A stretch of DNA of 64,000 nucleotides from Flavobacteriales bacterium (GCA_020635535.1 JACJZP010000002.1:186001-250000); one strand, 5' to 3'; positions 24,679 through 33,157 are shown, counted from the first letter of the stretch. A program made the numbers and translations. The notes: generated from the letters alone by a model not told the origin.

Positions 24679-25073
24679 TGAGACCACTTACCAAGGAAGA
24701 AAAGGAGTCAATTGATCGACTGGCCTATACCCTTTGGGAACAATTGGGTGTGAACAATGCGATTGATTCCGTGGAGCGGGTAGACCGATATGTGGATTAT
24801 CTGCACACGGTGAAATGGACTGAAGAGGAGAGGCAGAATCATATCTGGGCAGTTGGAGCCTATCTGGGTAAGGCCATGCTTAGCAAGAACCGTGGCCGTT
24901 GGCATTATGACGAAGCAATGAGCGCCTATGCTGTAAAGTTCAGCGGTGTTGACCTCGTGGTTTATCCTATGAACAAGGCTGCTAAGCATATAGATAATGG
25001 CCAAGGAGATAGTATTGCAGCCATGTACCGTTCTACAGATGTGATCATCCAGGATATGAAAAAGGAAAAGTGA
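24675..25073 (+). CDS. hypothetical protein in restriction operon
   Basis: A 132-residue soluble protein that overlaps the DUF262/HNH gene by four bases (ATGA), hence translationally coupled. I do not recognise a family. The first half is helical and charged; the second has a small hydrophobic segment, VDLVVYPMNKAAKHI. It may be an accessory or control subunit of the adjacent nuclease. A second ATG directly follows the first. Confidence 0.7.
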   Translation: MMRPLTKEEKESIDRLAYTLWEQLGVNNAIDSVERVDRYVDYLHTVKWTEEERQNHIWAVGAYLGKAMLSKNRGRWHYDEAMSAYAVKFSGVDLVVYPMNKAAKHIDNGQGDSIAAMYRSTDVIIQDMKKEK

Positions 25074-25093
25074 TAAGCAAAAACCAATAACAG

Positions 25094-25489
25094 ATGGCAG
25101 TAATTGCAAAAGTGAGTACAGGATTATCAGGCGAATATTTCGTAGCAGCGGAGTTATATCGTAGAGGATGGTTGGTTGGCATTACCGTTGGAAATGCTAA
25201 GGCAGTAGACATACTTGCCGAAAAAGATGGATTGAATATATCGATACAGGTAAAGGCCATTTATAAACGGAAAAACATAGGTTGGCCGCTAATGACCGAA
25301 CAGATTAAGGATGGGTGTTTCTACATTTTCGTCAATCTTAATGCGGATAAAATGGCCATGCCAGATTATTTCATTGCGACATCCGAAGAGGTAAGGGGTA
25401 AGATAAAACAGTACGCCACAAGGGGCATTGTAGACCTATCTACCTTGAACAATGCTCAGTTTTTGAATAATTGGAGTAAGTTGGGGTAA
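25094..25489 (+). CDS. PD-(D/E)XK nuclease-like protein
   Basis: A 131-residue protein with the order of motifs of a small PD-(D/E)XK nuclease. An N-terminal helix carries Glu (SGEYFVAAELYRRGW), then Asp in VDILAEKDG, then the core strand IQVKAI with the catalytic Lys. It could cut DNA or be a non-catalytic relative; the acidic residue before QVK is not a clear Glu. It starts 20 bases after the preceding gene and ends the first transcription unit of the island. Confidence 0.65.
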   Translation: MAVIAKVSTGLSGEYFVAAELYRRGWLVGITVGNAKAVDILAEKDGLNISIQVKAIYKRKNIGWPLMTEQIKDGCFYIFVNLNADKMAMPDYFIATSEEVRGKIKQYATRGIVDLSTLNNAQFLNNWSKLG

Positions 25490-25498
25490 CGTGAAAAG

Positions 25499-25506
25499 TA
25501 GATTTG
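25499..25506 (+). promoter_or_regulatory. putative -7 box for DUF262-HEPN gene
   Basis: TAGATTTG fits the Bacteroidota -7 consensus and lies 63 bases before the ATG at 25569. It suggests the following gene has its own promoter. Confidence 0.4.
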
Positions 25507-25568
25507 CTACACTTTCAGCTGATATCATAATTGGTAGCTTTTTTTAACCCTTAATGGCATAGCATAGA

Positions 25569-27818
25569 ATGAAAAACGTTGAAAAAGCCGATCGTATTCA
25601 TTTAGGTAGTCTGATCGAAGACCTCAAAAAAGGAAAGTTTGTCATTCCTGACTTTCAACGCGAATTTGAATGGCAACCTTGGGATATTCAGAATCTAATG
25701 AAGTCAATCTTCATGGATTATTATGTAGGCACACTATTGCTGTGGAAAGGGAGTAGGGAGAACTTCAAAATGCTCAACTGTACACCAATAGAAACCTTCA
25801 CTGGAGATTTGGATCCTCAACATATTGTTCTTGACGGTCAGCAGCGGTTAACCGCAATGTACTATGCTTTTTTTCAGCCAGATATGCCAATAGCGGGAAG
25901 AGCAAGGCCCATGGCTTATTTTCTCAATATACAGGCCTTTCTGGATGGTGACTTTGAGGAAGCTGTTTGGTACGATTCTATGACCAGAAGGACAAAGAGC
26001 CTTCTGGATGACATAGAAAGACAATATGAGGAACATGTTTTTCCGCTTGGTGTGATGAAAGAAGGTACTTGGGGTACTAGCGACTGGATTAAGGGTTATC
26101 GCGATTATTGGATAAAGTGGTCTGAGGAAATACCTGATGATGTGGAGGACAAAGAAGCGACCAAGAGAGAGTATCTTGAGTATGCCGAAAAGTCAAAACT
26201 GTTCAAGAGTGCCATTGAAGAATTGTTCAATCAGTACTACATCAGCTACATTGAACTGGATCGGGATATAGATATTGACAAGGTCTGCGACATCTTCACG
26301 CAGATCAATTCTAGAGGAGTTCAGCTTGACATATTCGACCTTCTCAATGCAATGCTAAGACCTAAGGAGATTCAGCTTAAACAAATGTGGCATGAATCGG
26401 AGAAGGAACTGTTGTATACTGACCCCAAAAAAATGAAGATATATGTGCTTCAGGTCATGTCCATCCTTCTTCAGTCCTACTGTAGTTCAAAATTCCTGTA
26501 CTATTTGGTGCCTGAAGCGAAAAAGACTGTTAAAAACAGTGATGGCTCCAAAGAACAACGAATTCTGATTGAGACAAGTGAGGAATTCATAGAAAAATGG
26601 GAAGATGCCTTGATCGCCCTAAAAAAAGCCATTCAGAGTTTGAAAAGTCCACGTGATTTTGGGGCCATCCAACCGAACTTTGTTCCTTATCCATCTATCA
26701 TTCCCGCGTTTGCCGCTATCAAACGGTTTGTCGACAGTCAAGCATTCACCAACAAATTGGATATCCAAACCAAAATCAGAAAATGGTATTGGGCATCCAT
26801 TTTCACCAACCGCTATTCAAGCTCTGTTGAGTCGAATACTGCCAAAGATTTTCAAGCACTTAAGAGGTGGTTTGAAAATGATGATGAAGAACTAGAAGTG
26901 ATTGGTGAATTCATTTCAAATTATAGAAATATCAATCTTATTGACGACAATCATAAGGGTTCAGCAGTCTACAATGCAATCTTCAATCTTTTTGTCATCA
27001 ACGAGGCGAGAGATTGGTCAACCTTTGACCTTCCTGAGTATGAATCATTGGACGATCATCATATTGTGCCGTACTCACGCTTTCATAAAGTAGCAGGTAG
27101 AAACATTAATAGCATTCTCAATCGCACACCACTGTCGCCTACAACCAATCGGCACATTATTCGAAACCGCATGCCCAATGAATATATCAAAGAAATGCTG
27201 GAGAATAATGATCCAAAAAAGGTCTATGAGGTTCTATCATCACACTTGATCAGTAAGAAAGCGGTAGAAATCCTTCTGAGAAAGCCATTTACAAAAGAAG
27301 ACTTTGATGAATTTCTCAATGAGCGCATGGAGACTATCAGAAATGCAATAGATGATCAATTGATAAAGGAGAAAATTGAGATTCCGATTGCACTTCAGAA
27401 ATTAAATGAACAAATCGAGTTGATTGAATTGACTCTGAGAAAATTGATAGCGGATTCATTTGAAGATTCATTTGACAAATACAAGCAATTAACACCGCAA
27501 CACATCCAGGATAATGTTGATAAACGAGTTGTTGCGGAAATGAAACGGAAGCCTGATAAAACAAAAGATGACTATTCATCTTTTTCAGCCCGATTGACAT
27601 TTTTTGACTTGCGCGAGTATTATGAGTTCATGGTAAAACCCAATTGGCAAACATTTGAGTCGAGATTTGGGAGTAAACAGCAGTTGGAGTTAAGGTTTCA
27701 ACAATTGGCCAACCTAAGAAATGCAATACGGCATTCAAGAGAGTTGTCAAAATTCGAAAAACACGATGGCGAAGCTGCAATAGCATGGTTTTCTGAATCA
27801 CTGAAAACTGTGTGGTAG
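25569..27818 (+). CDS. DUF262-HNH protein with C-terminal HEPN-like domain
   Basis: A 749-residue protein. The DUF262 domain (about 10-260) has VIPDFQREFEW and LDGQQRLTAMY. An HNH-type segment begins near residue 494 (DDHHIVPYSRFHK, then NRTPLSPTTNRHI), as in GmrSD-type enzymes. A helical and coiled region follows. The last ~110 residues contain LRNAIRHSREL, whose RN-x3-H (Arg717-His722) is the signature of HEPN ribonucleases. So one protein may couple a DNA nuclease to an RNase. The HEPN call rests on the motif and the helical context only. It has its own putative promoter, and two palindromes follow its stop. Confidence 0.8.
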   Translation: MKNVEKADRIHLGSLIEDLKKGKFVIPDFQREFEWQPWDIQNLMKSIFMDYYVGTLLLWKGSRENFKMLNCTPIETFTGDLDPQHIVLDGQQRLTAMYYAFFQPDMPIAGRARPMAYFLNIQAFLDGDFEEAVWYDSMTRRTKSLLDDIERQYEEHVFPLGVMKEGTWGTSDWIKGYRDYWIKWSEEIPDDVEDKEATKREYLEYAEKSKLFKSAIEELFNQYYISYIELDRDIDIDKVCDIFTQINSRGVQLDIFDLLNAMLRPKEIQLKQMWHESEKELLYTDPKKMKIYVLQVMSILLQSYCSSKFLYYLVPEAKKTVKNSDGSKEQRILIETSEEFIEKWEDALIALKKAIQSLKSPRDFGAIQPNFVPYPSIIPAFAAIKRFVDSQAFTNKLDIQTKIRKWYWASIFTNRYSSSVESNTAKDFQALKRWFENDDEELEVIGEFISNYRNINLIDDNHKGSAVYNAIFNLFVINEARDWSTFDLPEYESLDDHHIVPYSRFHKVAGRNINSILNRTPLSPTTNRHIIRNRMPNEYIKEMLENNDPKKVYEVLSSHLISKKAVEILLRKPFTKEDFDEFLNERMETIRNAIDDQLIKEKIEIPIALQKLNEQIELIELTLRKLIADSFEDSFDKYKQLTPQHIQDNVDKRVVAEMKRKPDKTKDDYSSFSARLTFFDLREYYEFMVKPNWQTFESRFGSKQQLELRFQQLANLRNAIRHSRELSKFEKHDGEAAIAWFSESLKTVW

Positions 27819-27840
27819 TTTGCTCATTGGCTTCCCCGCA

Positions 27841-27902
27841 GTCGCGAGTGTTCCGAAGGGTCACTCGTGACGAATGCAACACGATCAGTTTCCAAACTGA
27901 TC
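27841..27902. repeat. two palindromic REP-like hairpins
   Basis: The first (27841-27871) pairs GTCGCGAGTG with CACTCGTGAC, one mismatch. The second (27883-27902) pairs GATCAGTTT with AAACTGATC around CC. The GTTT-NN-AAAC core resembles that of the palindrome at 23422-23454, which suggests a common kind of mobile repeat. It may also end transcription of the upstream gene. Confidence 0.75.
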
Positions 27903-28072
27903 TTTAACCAACCAACCAACCAAATGCCCCTAACCCCGCAAGAAGAGATAGCCCAAATATGGCCATTGGCTCACAGCTCAATACCTCCCACCTCAAGGAA
28001 CAAATACGCAAAAACACTTAGTGCTAAAGGGTTTTCCATCCATTAATTTTGGTCAAGACAAAACACAGCCCT

Positions 28073-28960
28073 ATGAAAACAACCCTACGCTTATTGATGG
28101 CCATGGCCATTGCCTCATTCTTTCTTTGGTCTTGCAACACAGAAGATGGCGGCCTGTCTGACATTGAACTGATCGTATCTTATTACGAAGGAGATGATTA
28201 CATGGTATTGCAGACCACCAGCGCTACCATTCGTTCTAACCGCGATATTTCATTTGGGCTGAGCAATTACACAGACGACATTACCAAAGTGGAAGTTACA
28301 CGTACCACTGGAGGGGAGACCGTTACCTGCGAACTGACCACCAATGAGGGAGGCGTGCGTTACACGTACTCTGACTGGCCCGCTGCCGATACCGATTATA
28401 CCATTACAGTATACGCTGGCGCAGAGTCAGTAAGCTTCGGTCCGTTTGAAATAACGGTTCAATCGGCCAACCAGAAGGTGGATGGAGATGTGGCCATGAG
28501 CGACCAGAACAATGATGGCAATGGATACGGTTCGTTCTTCCAATCGCGCCATGTAGGCTGGGGCGGAGGCTGGACCTATGCCAACTGGCGCAGCCTCTTT
28601 GCAGATGAGAATCCACGCATCATCGATTTTGCCATTCTCAGCCAAGCAGGAGACCTGAAAGCCGTATCGCCAGATGATGTGGCCTCCATTCATGTATTTG
28701 AACTTCTGGCCAACGATTGTGGTTACATGACCACGCTTTTCGACCTCTACACAGGCCCGTTCGACCCAGAGAACAACCCGCCAAGCTTGGCCGAGATAGA
28801 AGCGCTGCCAACACCATCATCAACCAGCGTTACCGTTGGTGAAGATGTTCGGTTCGTTTATCAGACACAGGATGGCAAGAAAGGCCTCATCAAGATAAGA
28901 GACGTGGTTGACACAGGCACAAGCATCCGTTTCCGTACGCATTACTCGTGTATGCAATAA
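28073..28960 (+). CDS. predicted lipoprotein, function unknown
   Basis: A 295-residue lipoprotein from the ATG at 28073. Its signal ends in LWSC with Cys21 as the lipid site. An in-frame TTG at 28049 was rejected. The mature part has a beta-sandwich-like segment (about 30-130) and a Gly/Trp-rich region (HVGWGGGWTYANW). I do not recognise a family. It lies alone between the defence-like island and an oppositely oriented outer-membrane gene. Confidence 0.75.
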   Translation: MKTTLRLLMAMAIASFFLWSCNTEDGGLSDIELIVSYYEGDDYMVLQTTSATIRSNRDISFGLSNYTDDITKVEVTRTTGGETVTCELTTNEGGVRYTYSDWPAADTDYTITVYAGAESVSFGPFEITVQSANQKVDGDVAMSDQNNDGNGYGSFFQSRHVGWGGGWTYANWRSLFADENPRIIDFAILSQAGDLKAVSPDDVASIHVFELLANDCGYMTTLFDLYTGPFDPENNPPSLAEIEALPTPSSTSVTVGEDVRFVYQTQDGKKGLIKIRDVVDTGTSIRFRTHYSCMQ

Positions 28961-29110
28961 CCTTGGCTAATGCCATGGTTCACAATGCTTGTATCTGTTC
29001 CAACTGCTGACGCAGAGGTGTGAGCCGCAGGTGGAAGGATAAGGAGTAATGAGGAGCAATGTTCACGGTCAACCTTATCTCGGTGCCTCCGTGTGAGAGA
29101 AACGAACAGC

Positions 29111-29932
29111 TCACGCTTCTTTTTTCTTAAACCGAAGACGCCAGCTGAAGCCCAGCCCCACGTACCAATCCTTTTGCGGGTCGGGAGCAACCACCCAACT
29201 ACCGTAGCTTGCCTGCACATCGATCTGAAAATCGCTCAGAGGTCTTATGCTGAATCCCCCAATAACCCTTGGATAGTAGAAATCCACCTTTCGGGTGCTG
29301 GAACCATAACGGGCATAATATTGCCCAAAATGCTCAATGAACACCGTTGCAATAGGCGATACATCAACACTCAGGTTAAGGGTGTATTGAAAAGTTGGTG
29401 ACCTGCCACCACTTACCATGGCAATGTTTGATGCAAGGCGGATGCGTTTCTCCAGAGGTTGCTCAAGCAGCACCGAAAAGCGCTGGTAAATGCCGTAATG
29501 AAAGTAGGTGGTGGTAACACTGGGAAAGAAGATCTCTGCCAAAAGACCAATGGATGGCCGTTTGCCATTGCTGTTCAATACATTGCCCCGCAACTTAAAA
29601 CCCCATTCAAAATTTTCCATTGGAGGCGTTTGAAAATCGGTTATCTCATTATCCATCTTAAGGTAGTTGACGGAAAAATCCATTTCCAATCGTTCAATAA
29701 TGCCCACCCGTATCACTCCATCGAATGAGCCACCGATGTAACCGCTACCGAAACCACGATTGAAGGCCACCTGTCCGAAATCTCCACCCACCTGAAACTG
29801 AAGTACACGCGCACCAACCGTATTTGCCGAGTAGCTCATGCCTGGGCGGTCAGAACTGATGGTTTCTGAATATTGGGCCAAAACCGTTGCATTGAACACA
29901 AGCACCAGAAAGAAGAGTAAGGAAATGCGCAT
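29111..29932 (-). CDS. outer-membrane beta-barrel, MetA-pathway type
   Basis: A 273-residue protein with signal peptide (cut after VLAQ). The mature sequence starts SETISSDRPGMSYSA and alternates hydrophobic strands with turns, ending in an aromatic strand (WYVGLGFSWRLRF). This is the pattern of the phenol_MetA_deg family of outer-membrane proteins, often named transporter in Bacteroidota. Substrate is unknown, and no catabolic genes are next to it. Confidence 0.75.
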   Translation of the reverse strand: MRISLLFFLVLVFNATVLAQYSETISSDRPGMSYSANTVGARVLQFQVGGDFGQVAFNRGFGSGYIGGSFDGVIRVGIIERLEMDFSVNYLKMDNEITDFQTPPMENFEWGFKLRGNVLNSNGKRPSIGLLAEIFFPSVTTTYFHYGIYQRFSVLLEQPLEKRIRLASNIAMVSGGRSPTFQYTLNLSVDVSPIATVFIEHFGQYYARYGSSTRKVDFYYPRVIGGFSIRPLSDFQIDVQASYGSWVVAPDPQKDWYVGLGFSWRLRFKKKEA

Positions 29933-30134
29933 TGGTAGGGGTTTGGGTGCTAATATGCTTATTCTGACAGGTATGACAAAGCGAGGTAGCTATTGTAATG
30001 GTAACTCTTTTGTATGTGTGACCTATGCGACTTCATTGTGTTGTTTATCTATTGAACCCTGTGATTCACCGATAAAAATTGAGTCTTTGAACGATACTTG
30101 GTAGCTTCAACTCACTAACCAGAAATAGAACAGT

Positions 30135-30644
30135 ATGAAAACTTTATCTACTCTTTCAATTCTTCTTTTTGCAACAGTATTTGGGTTTGCCCAAGGACAT
30201 AATAACCTTTGTAATAAGGCTGGGAAAGTGCTTGTTTGCCATATTCCTCCAGGTAATCCTGAAAATGTACAGGAGATCTGCATTTCAGAAAATGCCGTGG
30301 CAGCCCATTTGGCCCATGGTTGTTTTGTTGGTTCTTGCGATAGGCGTGATGATACACGTCTTGATGACTCTTTTGCACAGGCGGCAATTGCAGACCTCGT
30401 TACCATGTATCCAAATCCATTCAGCGATCAGATAACCATTGAAATGGTTTTTGAAGAACCAACTGAGGCTGAAGTTGCCATCTATGATACGAAAGGAACC
30501 TTGGTTGCATTGCCGTTCAAAGGGCTTTCAGAAAGTTCTTTCATAATGGACTACAATACCGACAGGCTTGCCACTGGAATGTACTTGGTGCGAGTGGTTA
30601 CTCCCACAAAAGTGCGTACATTCAAGATGAGCAAGAATCTGTAA
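30135..30644 (+). CDS. small T9SS cargo with HIPPGN domain
   Basis: A 169-residue secreted protein. Signal peptide 1-19 (GFAQ). Residues 27-68 form a short Cys-containing module, KVLVCHIPPGNPENVQEIC then HLAHGCFVGSC, seen in many Bacteroidota extracellular proteins but without a known role. Residues 85-169 are a type A sorting domain for type IX secretion (MYPNPFSDQITI ... GMYLVRV ... FKMSKNL). The protein is thus mostly a tag plus one small module. A strong terminator follows. Confidence 0.85.
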   Translation: MKTLSTLSILLFATVFGFAQGHNNLCNKAGKVLVCHIPPGNPENVQEICISENAVAAHLAHGCFVGSCDRRDDTRLDDSFAQAAIADLVTMYPNPFSDQITIEMVFEEPTEAEVAIYDTKGTLVALPFKGLSESSFIMDYNTDRLATGMYLVRVVTPTKVRTFKMSKNL

Positions 30645-30666
30645 TACATTAAGTCTTTAGACCTTA

Positions 30667-30703
30667 AGCCCTGAAAGTCAACAGCTTTCGGGGCTTTTCT
30701 TTT
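30667..30703 (+). terminator. terminator after T9SS cargo gene
   Basis: AGCCCTGAAAG and CTTTCGGGGCT pair across a short loop with one G-T pair, followed by TTTCTTTT. It is a clear intrinsic terminator. Confidence 0.85.
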
Positions 30704-30805
30704 GTAGTCAAGTTTTAGCGAATCAAGTAATGGACAATTACCTTTTCTGCTGACCATTTCTGAACGGTGGTGACAGGAATCACACGGCTAGGCAACCGGG
30801 TGGTC

Positions 30806-30813
30806 TACCTTTG
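30806..30813 (+). promoter_or_regulatory. -7 box of thioredoxin gene
   Basis: TACCTTTG matches the Bacteroidota -7 consensus and lies 24 bases before the ATG at 30838. Confidence 0.6.
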
Positions 30814-30837
30814 TAGAACAAATTAGAACAACAGACA

Positions 30838-31203
30838 ATGGCAACCATCCAATTAACAGCTGATAAATTCAAAACCGATATTTTCGATTATACCACAGAG
30901 AAGGAGTGGAAGTACAAAGGAGAGCGTCCTGCAATTATTGACTTTTATGCCGATTGGTGTGGCCCGTGTAAAATGGTAGCACCCATATTGGAAGACCTGA
31001 GTAAGGAGTATGCTGGCAAGGTTGATATTTACAAGGTTGATACTGAAGTGGAGCAGGAACTTTCTGCCGTCTTTGGTATACGCAGTATTCCAAGCCTGCT
31101 CTTTGTGCCTATGGAGGGTATGCCAATGATGCAGCCCGGTGCATTGCCTAAGAATGCATTTCAAGAAGTAATTGAGAAGGAACTACTGCAAACTCAGGAT
31201 TAG
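30838..31203 (+). CDS. trxA: thioredoxin
   Basis: A 121-residue cytosolic thioredoxin with active-site Cys41 and Cys44 (ADWCGPC), cis-Pro in RSIPSLLF and the usual VDTE strand. It has a slightly longer N-terminus than the 105-residue classic form, with an EKEWKYKGER insertion common in Bacteroidota members. It has its own promoter and stands convergent to the galU-like gene. Confidence 0.92.
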   Translation: MATIQLTADKFKTDIFDYTTEKEWKYKGERPAIIDFYADWCGPCKMVAPILEDLSKEYAGKVDIYKVDTEVEQELSAVFGIRSIPSLLFVPMEGMPMMQPGALPKNAFQEVIEKELLQTQD

Positions 31204-31233
31204 GTTTCTGCGTAACACATCATGGTGCGGGCG

Positions 31234-32064
31234 TCATTCTCCGCAGTGTATCTCCATCATGCTCAGGTTGGCATAGAGCAATCCTTTAGGGTCGCCTACA
31301 TCAAAGCGTTCGCCCTCCAGTTTTACGGCATTCAGCCCCTCTGTTTCCAGTAGTTTCTGCATGGCATCTGTAAGCTGTATCTCATTGTGCAAACCGTGCT
31401 GGGTGTTTTCTAATTGTTGGAAAAGGGCAGGAGAGAAGACATAACGGGCACAGAACGCCAGGTTGGAATCTGTTTGACTTGGGTCGGGTTTTTCAACAAC
31501 CCGTTTTCCATGGAAAACGTTGTCCTCAAATTCAGCACCTTCAAAAATACCGTAGCGCTGAATAAGGCATTCGTCAACCGGCTCAACTCCAACCACCGAC
31601 CGATCGTAACTACCGAAGGCCTCTACAAGCTTCTTGGTGAACGAACCACAATCGTCACTCTGAATGATGCAATCGCCAAGAAGAACGGCAAACGGCTCAT
31701 TGCCTACCGCATCTTTGGCACAGAGTACGGCATGGCCCAAACCCAATTGCTCTTGCTGATAGACCACCGTAATCTTGGCCATGTCCCAAATGCGCTCCAA
31801 CTGCTGCAATTCAGCGTGCTTTCCGGTTCTTAGAAGCTGCTCGGCCAATTTTTTGTTTGGTCTGAAATAATCGGCAACGGCTTCTTTGCCTTCACTTAAA
31901 ACCAATATCACTTCTGTAATTCCTGCTGCTACAGCTTCTTGTACCACGTGCTGAATCACGGGTCGTCCGCAAACCGGTAGCAATTCTTTAGGTACCACCG
32001 ATGTTATTGGAAGCATACGCGTTCCGAAACCAGCAGCCGGCACAACCGCTTTCTTTACTCTCAT
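31234..32064 (-). CDS. galU: GalU-like UDP-sugar pyrophosphorylase
   Basis: A 276-residue nucleotidyltransferase related to UTP-glucose-1-phosphate uridylyltransferase. The N-terminal loop AAGFGTRMLP binds the nucleotide; GLGHAVLCAKDAVG, EKP and RFDVGDPKG are typical. Two positions differ from common GalU: TSVVPKELLP where TKxxPKE is usual, and LLGDCI where GDD is usual. Its start overlaps the stop of the glucuronokinase-like gene by four bases, so the kinase product may be its substrate, giving UDP-glucuronate or another UDP-sugar. General UDP-glucose synthesis is the conservative alternative. Confidence 0.85.
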   Translation of the reverse strand: MRVKKAVVPAAGFGTRMLPITSVVPKELLPVCGRPVIQHVVQEAVAAGITEVILVLSEGKEAVADYFRPNKKLAEQLLRTGKHAELQQLERIWDMAKITVVYQQEQLGLGHAVLCAKDAVGNEPFAVLLGDCIIQSDDCGSFTKKLVEAFGSYDRSVVGVEPVDECLIQRYGIFEGAEFEDNVFHGKRVVEKPDPSQTDSNLAFCARYVFSPALFQQLENTQHGLHNEIQLTDAMQKLLETEGLNAVKLEGERFDVGDPKGLLYANLSMMEIHCGE

Positions 32065-33068
32065 TCCTGATAAACGATATTGGGTAGTAGCATGTTCACT
32101 CCTGCCTTAGAAAGATCGGACCGGAGTCTGCTCAACATGCGGTCATCGCGGTACATTCCGATAATGGCCCCGCCTGAACCACAGAACTTGGCACAGGCGC
32201 CAGATTGACGCGCAAGTTTCACCAATTCCACCTGTTGCGGATGCAGATCTGTTATCATATTCCGAATGTCAAAATTGGTGTCAATACAATCGAACATGGT
32301 ATCCATATCATCTGCCTGAAGAGCGTCTCTGAACAGCAACGTCAGACTTTTCCATTTTTCAACCGCTTCTAACACCTCTGTGTCGCCATTGTTGAAACGG
32401 GCCCGCAAATTTCCGTGCGTTTTTTCAGAACCTTCTGCCAACACATCGCTATAGGCTATGTAAATGTTCTTAAGCGGTCGCCTCAGTTTCTCGTATTTAC
32501 CATACGGATTGGTGTTGAAATGGCTCTCATCAAAATCCATGAACACCGGGTAATTGTAAGCCTGTGCCACTCGGTCTTGCAAACCGGCCGGAATGTGCAA
32601 TTCTTCGGTTTCCACCTGCCAGGCCAGATTGGCCAATAGCCACGGTTCCATCTTAACGCCATACCAACTGCCCAGAGCCCGCAAACAGGCCGAAATAATG
32701 GCACTGGAACCGGAAAGCCCCAGGAGCACCGGAATGTCGGTTTCGTAACTCAACCTGAAACCACGCTCATGAAGCGGTATCTGATTTTGTTCGCAGTGCT
32801 TGATGAACACCAGCAATGTTGCCTTCAAAAGTCGCAGGCCACCATAGTACCCCATGGTACTTACAGATGTTCTGAAAGCATTGAGGTCGGCCCACTCAAG
32901 ATGATCCACTCTTCCTGGCAATACTTCTATATGGTCGTGCTCTTCAAGCCGCACCTCCGCATGAAAATCGCTGAACACAAAGGAAATGGTCATTCCACCA
33001 AACCCGTCAGATGGATTTCCAATGAGCGCTGCGCGCGGATATGCAACTCCTATTACACCTGCTTTCAT
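32061..33068 (-). CDS. glucuronokinase-like GHMP kinase
   Basis: A 335-residue GHMP-superfamily sugar kinase that closely resembles plant glucuronokinase from memory of that sequence. Shared stretches include GNPSDGFGGMTISF, GYYGGLRLL, LSYETDIP with GLSGSSAI (the ATP loop), AGLQDRVAQ, NFDIR and KFCGSGGAI. The plant enzyme turns D-glucuronate into glucuronate-1-phosphate in the inositol oxidation route to UDP-glucuronate. The gene overlaps the following GalU-like gene, which could complete that route, and a myo-inositol oxygenase lies at the left edge. Another uronic acid or sugar as substrate is possible. Confidence 0.85.
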   Translation of the reverse strand: MKAGVIGVAYPRAALIGNPSDGFGGMTISFVFSDFHAEVRLEEHDHIEVLPGRVDHLEWADLNAFRTSVSTMGYYGGLRLLKATLLVFIKHCEQNQIPLHERGFRLSYETDIPVLLGLSGSSAIISACLRALGSWYGVKMEPWLLANLAWQVETEELHIPAGLQDRVAQAYNYPVFMDFDESHFNTNPYGKYEKLRRPLKNIYIAYSDVLAEGSEKTHGNLRARFNNGDTEVLEAVEKWKSLTLLFRDALQADDMDTMFDCIDTNFDIRNMITDLHPQQVELVKLARQSGACAKFCGSGGAIIGMYRDDRMLSRLRSDLSKAGVNMLLPNIVYQE

Positions 33069-33131
33069 AGTGCGAAATTAACGCTTGTTATCATGGATCG
33101 GATATTCCGTGTCCCGTATACCCTGACTCAT

Positions 33132-33139
33132 TAAATTTG
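33132..33139 (+). promoter_or_regulatory. -7 box of acyltransferase gene
   Basis: TAAATTTG fits the Bacteroidota -7 box and ends 18 bases before the ATG at 33158. It overlaps the upstream TTG (33137), which argues against that start. Confidence 0.55.
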
Positions 33140-33157
33140 AACCGAAAATTAACTGTC

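Noticed and set aside
27924..28046. A 40-codon frame starting MPLTPQEEIAQIW after the DUF262-HEPN gene
   Set aside because: Short, no domain, in a repeat-rich gap; might be a fragment but cannot be supported.
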